From positions 186,001 through 250,000 of the forward strand of contig JBCBMW010000001.1 in assembly GCA_039822105.1 (NCBI GenBank): a stretch of 64,000 bases of DNA, read 5' to 3'. Positions 63,301 to 64,000 of the stretch are shown piece after piece (position 1 is the stretch's first letter; each line of letters begins with the position of its first letter). The notes beneath the pieces are model-generated. The model did no database searches. It saw nothing but the letters and a program-made list of their open reading frames with translations, and was not told where the DNA came from. The stretch comes from Parvularcula sp039822105. GTDB taxonomy: Bacteria > Pseudomonadota > Alphaproteobacteria > Caulobacterales > Parvularculaceae. The position numbers and the translations under genes were made by a program.

Positions 63301-64000
63301 CCGGTACCGCTGAGGAGGACTTCCTCGTCGGAACAGCGTCCTCTGAAACGTTGACGGGTCATGCGGGCGATGACGTTCTTTCGGGCAATGGCGGCAACGA
63401 CACGTTGGTCGCTGGTGATGGTGATGATCTGTTGGAAGGCGGTGCTGGCGGTGACCATCTCGATGGCGGCACAGGCTTGGATACTGTTCGCTATCTCGGT
63501 TCATCAGTGGGCGTTATTGTTAATCTCGCGACTGGCGCTGCCTCAGGCGGTGAGGCAGCGGGTGATAGCTTCGCTGGAATCGAGGCGGTCGAGGGTTCTC
63601 AGCATGCGGACACGCTGACCGGCGACGCTGAAGACAACCAACTCTTCGGCAATGAGGGCAACGACGTCATCGATGGCGGCAACGGCGACGATATCCTCCT
63701 CGGCGGCGATGGCGCGGACGATATCAGCGGTGGTGCCGGCGATGACATCCTTGAGGGCAATGACGGTAATGACGTCATGCGCGGTCAAGACGGCAATGAC
63801 TCCTTGCTCGGCGGCGCTGGCAACGACCAGCTTCACGGCTCCAGCAACGACGACTTCCTCTCGGGTGAAGAGGGTGACGACACGCTTTATGGCGGGCACG
63901 ACAACGACCTGCTGAGCGGCGGTGCCGGCAACGATAACCTATGGGGCGAGGCCGGCGACGATATCCTCATTGGAGATGCGGGTAACGACCAAATGCGCGG
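57321..64000 (+). CDS. Giant RTX protein, acylated-toxin candidate (3' open)
   Basis: Open from ATG 57321 (ggag at 57310) through base 64000, at least 2226 residues, so the end is missing. An N-terminal region has a GxSxG (VGSSGGG, Ser near 195) that could be a lipase elbow. A glycine-zipper membrane-active segment lies near 731-807 (GIGAFVGTIIGTLIGDLFG), where HlyC-acylated pore-formers have their hydrophobic part. RTX nonapeptides (GGxGxDxLx) begin near residue 1112 and recur in blocks near 1393-1490, 1658-1735 and beyond 2000, separated by HCBP-related spacer domains. Expected to be exported by the HlyB/HlyD pair with Ca2+-triggered folding outside. Confidence 0.9.
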   Translation, partial: MSVETTINVHDMSVADQRRAFESTVLAVIGGTDFGRTEQEYLAAASDGVIDDIDRARIESAFERDLLSAPGSLQQVDDNYVAYVLENFEFVSSVGFGQPGQSGDEESIVVLRRKNGTGAEAVILFESFDVGSDVERPFVQDFISGDPGRLNQPVFYESLVGDPSDSTNNGTLGDALALAEARGLNLSEVQLVGSSGGGLKAEIAAAYLDDNTDIVIERIDALNAPPYVSGSFDPVTGEFVPEENPRGDRTFRLDYGVDADVVPANPWLDYEGEGREGNRVVIPPSDLSERLLIEGVRIGLGGVAARTWGLSQTVRAAWVYAVSRGQRAEEAAAIYEGGVLASRSLGTVIEHQGLRAIDALAETISLRDLSAPSALQVILDQSRSDSTARLNLHQAVNDFVNDALSGQTSQTAAVFHAGRFTASIQIEERDGTTFAVVDETLTTDDNGNVTSLQRAVVSLDENGVLRNERISVITIDPETRERSSSVVFGSDVSESEPLDGTILAEVQNTVRYIADGDFIHSSTEFYDTWDNGEYVGSVVIVKVQRLSDPELADDTIAEPEKVSAYEVEGADGVQNLVEDSADQNVDRTGARGYKVIETSAEIGAVIGSTLSRHFLGDQNVFVRVLGQGAATALGQNLFEAVASKIVDGGSFADAFDNFDQDLAGSLQSAGVGAVSSYLSAEFINAIGIEGFGGDLASSVGTKAVNQIISNVLDPDILDPLAGFGTPAATFGNAVGSLLGSKLAGQVISASTTAGQLGGQVGASVGSLIAGKLIGNAFGKAVGAILVPGIGAFVGTIIGTLIGDLFGKVPRSGADLVYDEASRQFVVGASYKKGKGSRETAEHISSQVASTLNGVILLTGGTLMNPELVEPGYYGMRKSKFTYQTHRGGARTNFDDIGHLVTYGALNALRDFEILGGSVFVKRALNASLDNQFAGGELRARLTDTNDLNDPEIEVLLGDLTIARDYEIYVDNRLTIDTLIMSQPDSGYAAGWIITLQRAFELGLHRRQASDWHGGWDFFLEEAGALRGTVELSTDAASGERIISFTDENGTLVSIGDNADSGSADIVQGTAGNDTIIVSGEAVSHVHSTGGLTVNGDALSVDGFVIDGVAQIRGGAGNDVIYGGDRGNDLYGEGGDDHLYGGRTADWLFGGDGNDVLDAVESDSGNYLDGGAGNDQLIGRGGSDWLDGGAGVDTLDGGDGDDYLTGGAGNGDDVRGGRGDDTYVFNLGDGVDTLSDEGFAQSAPERPDLTVVSEGLTYSRFEALSMGLISINWDVRAYWGASEPVDLGNDISTAAVTQQGKAQGGEDRLVLGQGIGLQNIRLRRVEDGAGVADDLVVEIVGNDGVLTGDAITLTDWFDPFNRIEWLEFADGQSIRLGNFTTFTVGTDGDDTIIGTNGNDFVYAGSGDDYVDVLAGDDFASGGPDDDLIFGRQGDDIVVGGDDNDHVHGGAGNDVVSGDDGDDNVSGGDGNDILSGGRGTDTVSGGGGNDVFQYNRGDGIDTFYDSFVGAGWTEVTLSDWQAGITQVSVDHDGNSQTADIIQLRYGADTVYNGYNWVDGLEFDLVAGIVRYRTQDQVGNSGAKDRIEFEIGIEIGDIVLQSDGDDLMVGINTATSDNETFDSLSDQIRLQDWNTAGRSIEDWWFFNAGIWSVSTLSVMAGGTDGNDALFGSAGDDWLTGGRGNDSLDGLADDDLLVGHGGDDVLSGGDGDDTLLGGSGDDVLDGGAGVDALVGGQGFDIASYASSSEGVIVKLVNDIAVDQNANKDVFSGIEGLEGSAFNDTLVADSGDNELIGGAGDDFLQGRDGDDHYVITAGSGDDTILDRGEDESPLSLQVAMTSTGEIGAGFSTSVKNFEAEPTLGGIIYAYTWEVIHDASGAVAYSQALSNVDLGAIRPSSYLSAFWQNGFAPTGNGAEVSRTVGTPNYFDGGTDTIEWLTGESFSNLTFAMLGSHHLTITGASESVTVYSVSNSYSVVEEFTLADGASASLANIVFNGAGTAEEDFLVGTASSETLTGHAGDDVLSGNGGNDTLVAGDGDDLLEGGAGGDHLDGGTGLDTVRYLGSSVGVIVNLATGAASGGEAAGDSFAGIEAVEGSQHADTLTGDAEDNQLFGNEGNDVIDGGNGDDILLGGDGADDISGGAGDDILEGNDGNDVMRGQDGNDSLLGGAGNDQLHGSSNDDFLSGEEGDDTLYGGHDNDLLSGGAGNDNLWGEAGDDILIGDAGNDQMR

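Noticed and set aside
60654..64000. Short direct DNA repeats resembling a CRISPR array
   Set aside because: The repeats are in frame and encode RTX nonapeptides (GGxGxDxLx); spacing is 27 bases and there are no unique spacers.

Overview
The window looks like a chromosomal segment of a free-living, flagellated alphaproteobacterium, probably marine or aquatic. Pointers to this class are a tRNA-His with a G1:U72 pair and A73, a GTTC-N7-GTTC type LexA box, MotE next to fliM, a split MetH and densely packed small housekeeping families. I cannot fix the family; Parvularculales, Hyphomonadales or Rhodobacterales would all fit. No transposase, integrase, prophage or CRISPR array is visible.

Layout. 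(1) 1-10915 is a flagellar cluster: flgG (5' cut by the window edge), flgA, flgH and a FliL-like gene on +; motE, fliM and fliL on -; then fliF, fliH, fliN, fliP, fliG, fliJ and a lytic transglycosylase on +. It builds the distal rod, L ring, MS ring, C ring, part of the export gate and a wall-remodelling enzyme. (2) 10912-33327 is a mosaic of metabolic and housekeeping genes: hydrolases, an XRE regulator, aldehyde dehydrogenase, queF, two PPIases, cysE, SIMPL, a crotonase, a Zur-like regulator, galE, the MetH homocysteine domain, a flavodoxin-fold reductase and nrdA. Three AT-richer orphan genes are inserted (16682-17305, 19356-20198, 32254-33327). (3) 33328-33973 is the only gene-poor gap over 300 bp; it holds a decayed GIY-YIG-like fragment, a hairpin and a LexA box just before an intact GIY-YIG gene. 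(4) 34346-43833 has YciI, two PEP-CTERM type surface proteins, a hydrolase, DUF2270, two YdcH (DUF465) proteins, TIGR02444, ubiX, an SDR without its catalytic residues, an M48 protease, tRNA-His and an M24 peptidase. (5) 44016-51240 has a large Asp-box beta-propeller protein, a proline-racemase-family enzyme divergent from an ornithine-cyclodeaminase-family gene (probable hydroxyproline catabolism), and a Rieske oxygenase divergent from a TetR gene with a perfect 43-bp palindrome between them. (6) 52335-64000 is a type I secretion locus in the order hlyB, hlyD, hlyC-like acyltransferase, an unrecognised membrane-anchored/exported protein, and a giant RTX protein that is still open at the window end (at least 2226 residues).

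The RTX locus is the strongest candidate for something undescribed. It combines a HlyC-type lysine acyltransferase, a large RTX protein with a GxSxG motif and a glycine-zipper membrane segment upstream of several RTX blocks, and an orphan gene between them. All functional calls rest on reading motifs by eye; no database search was run.
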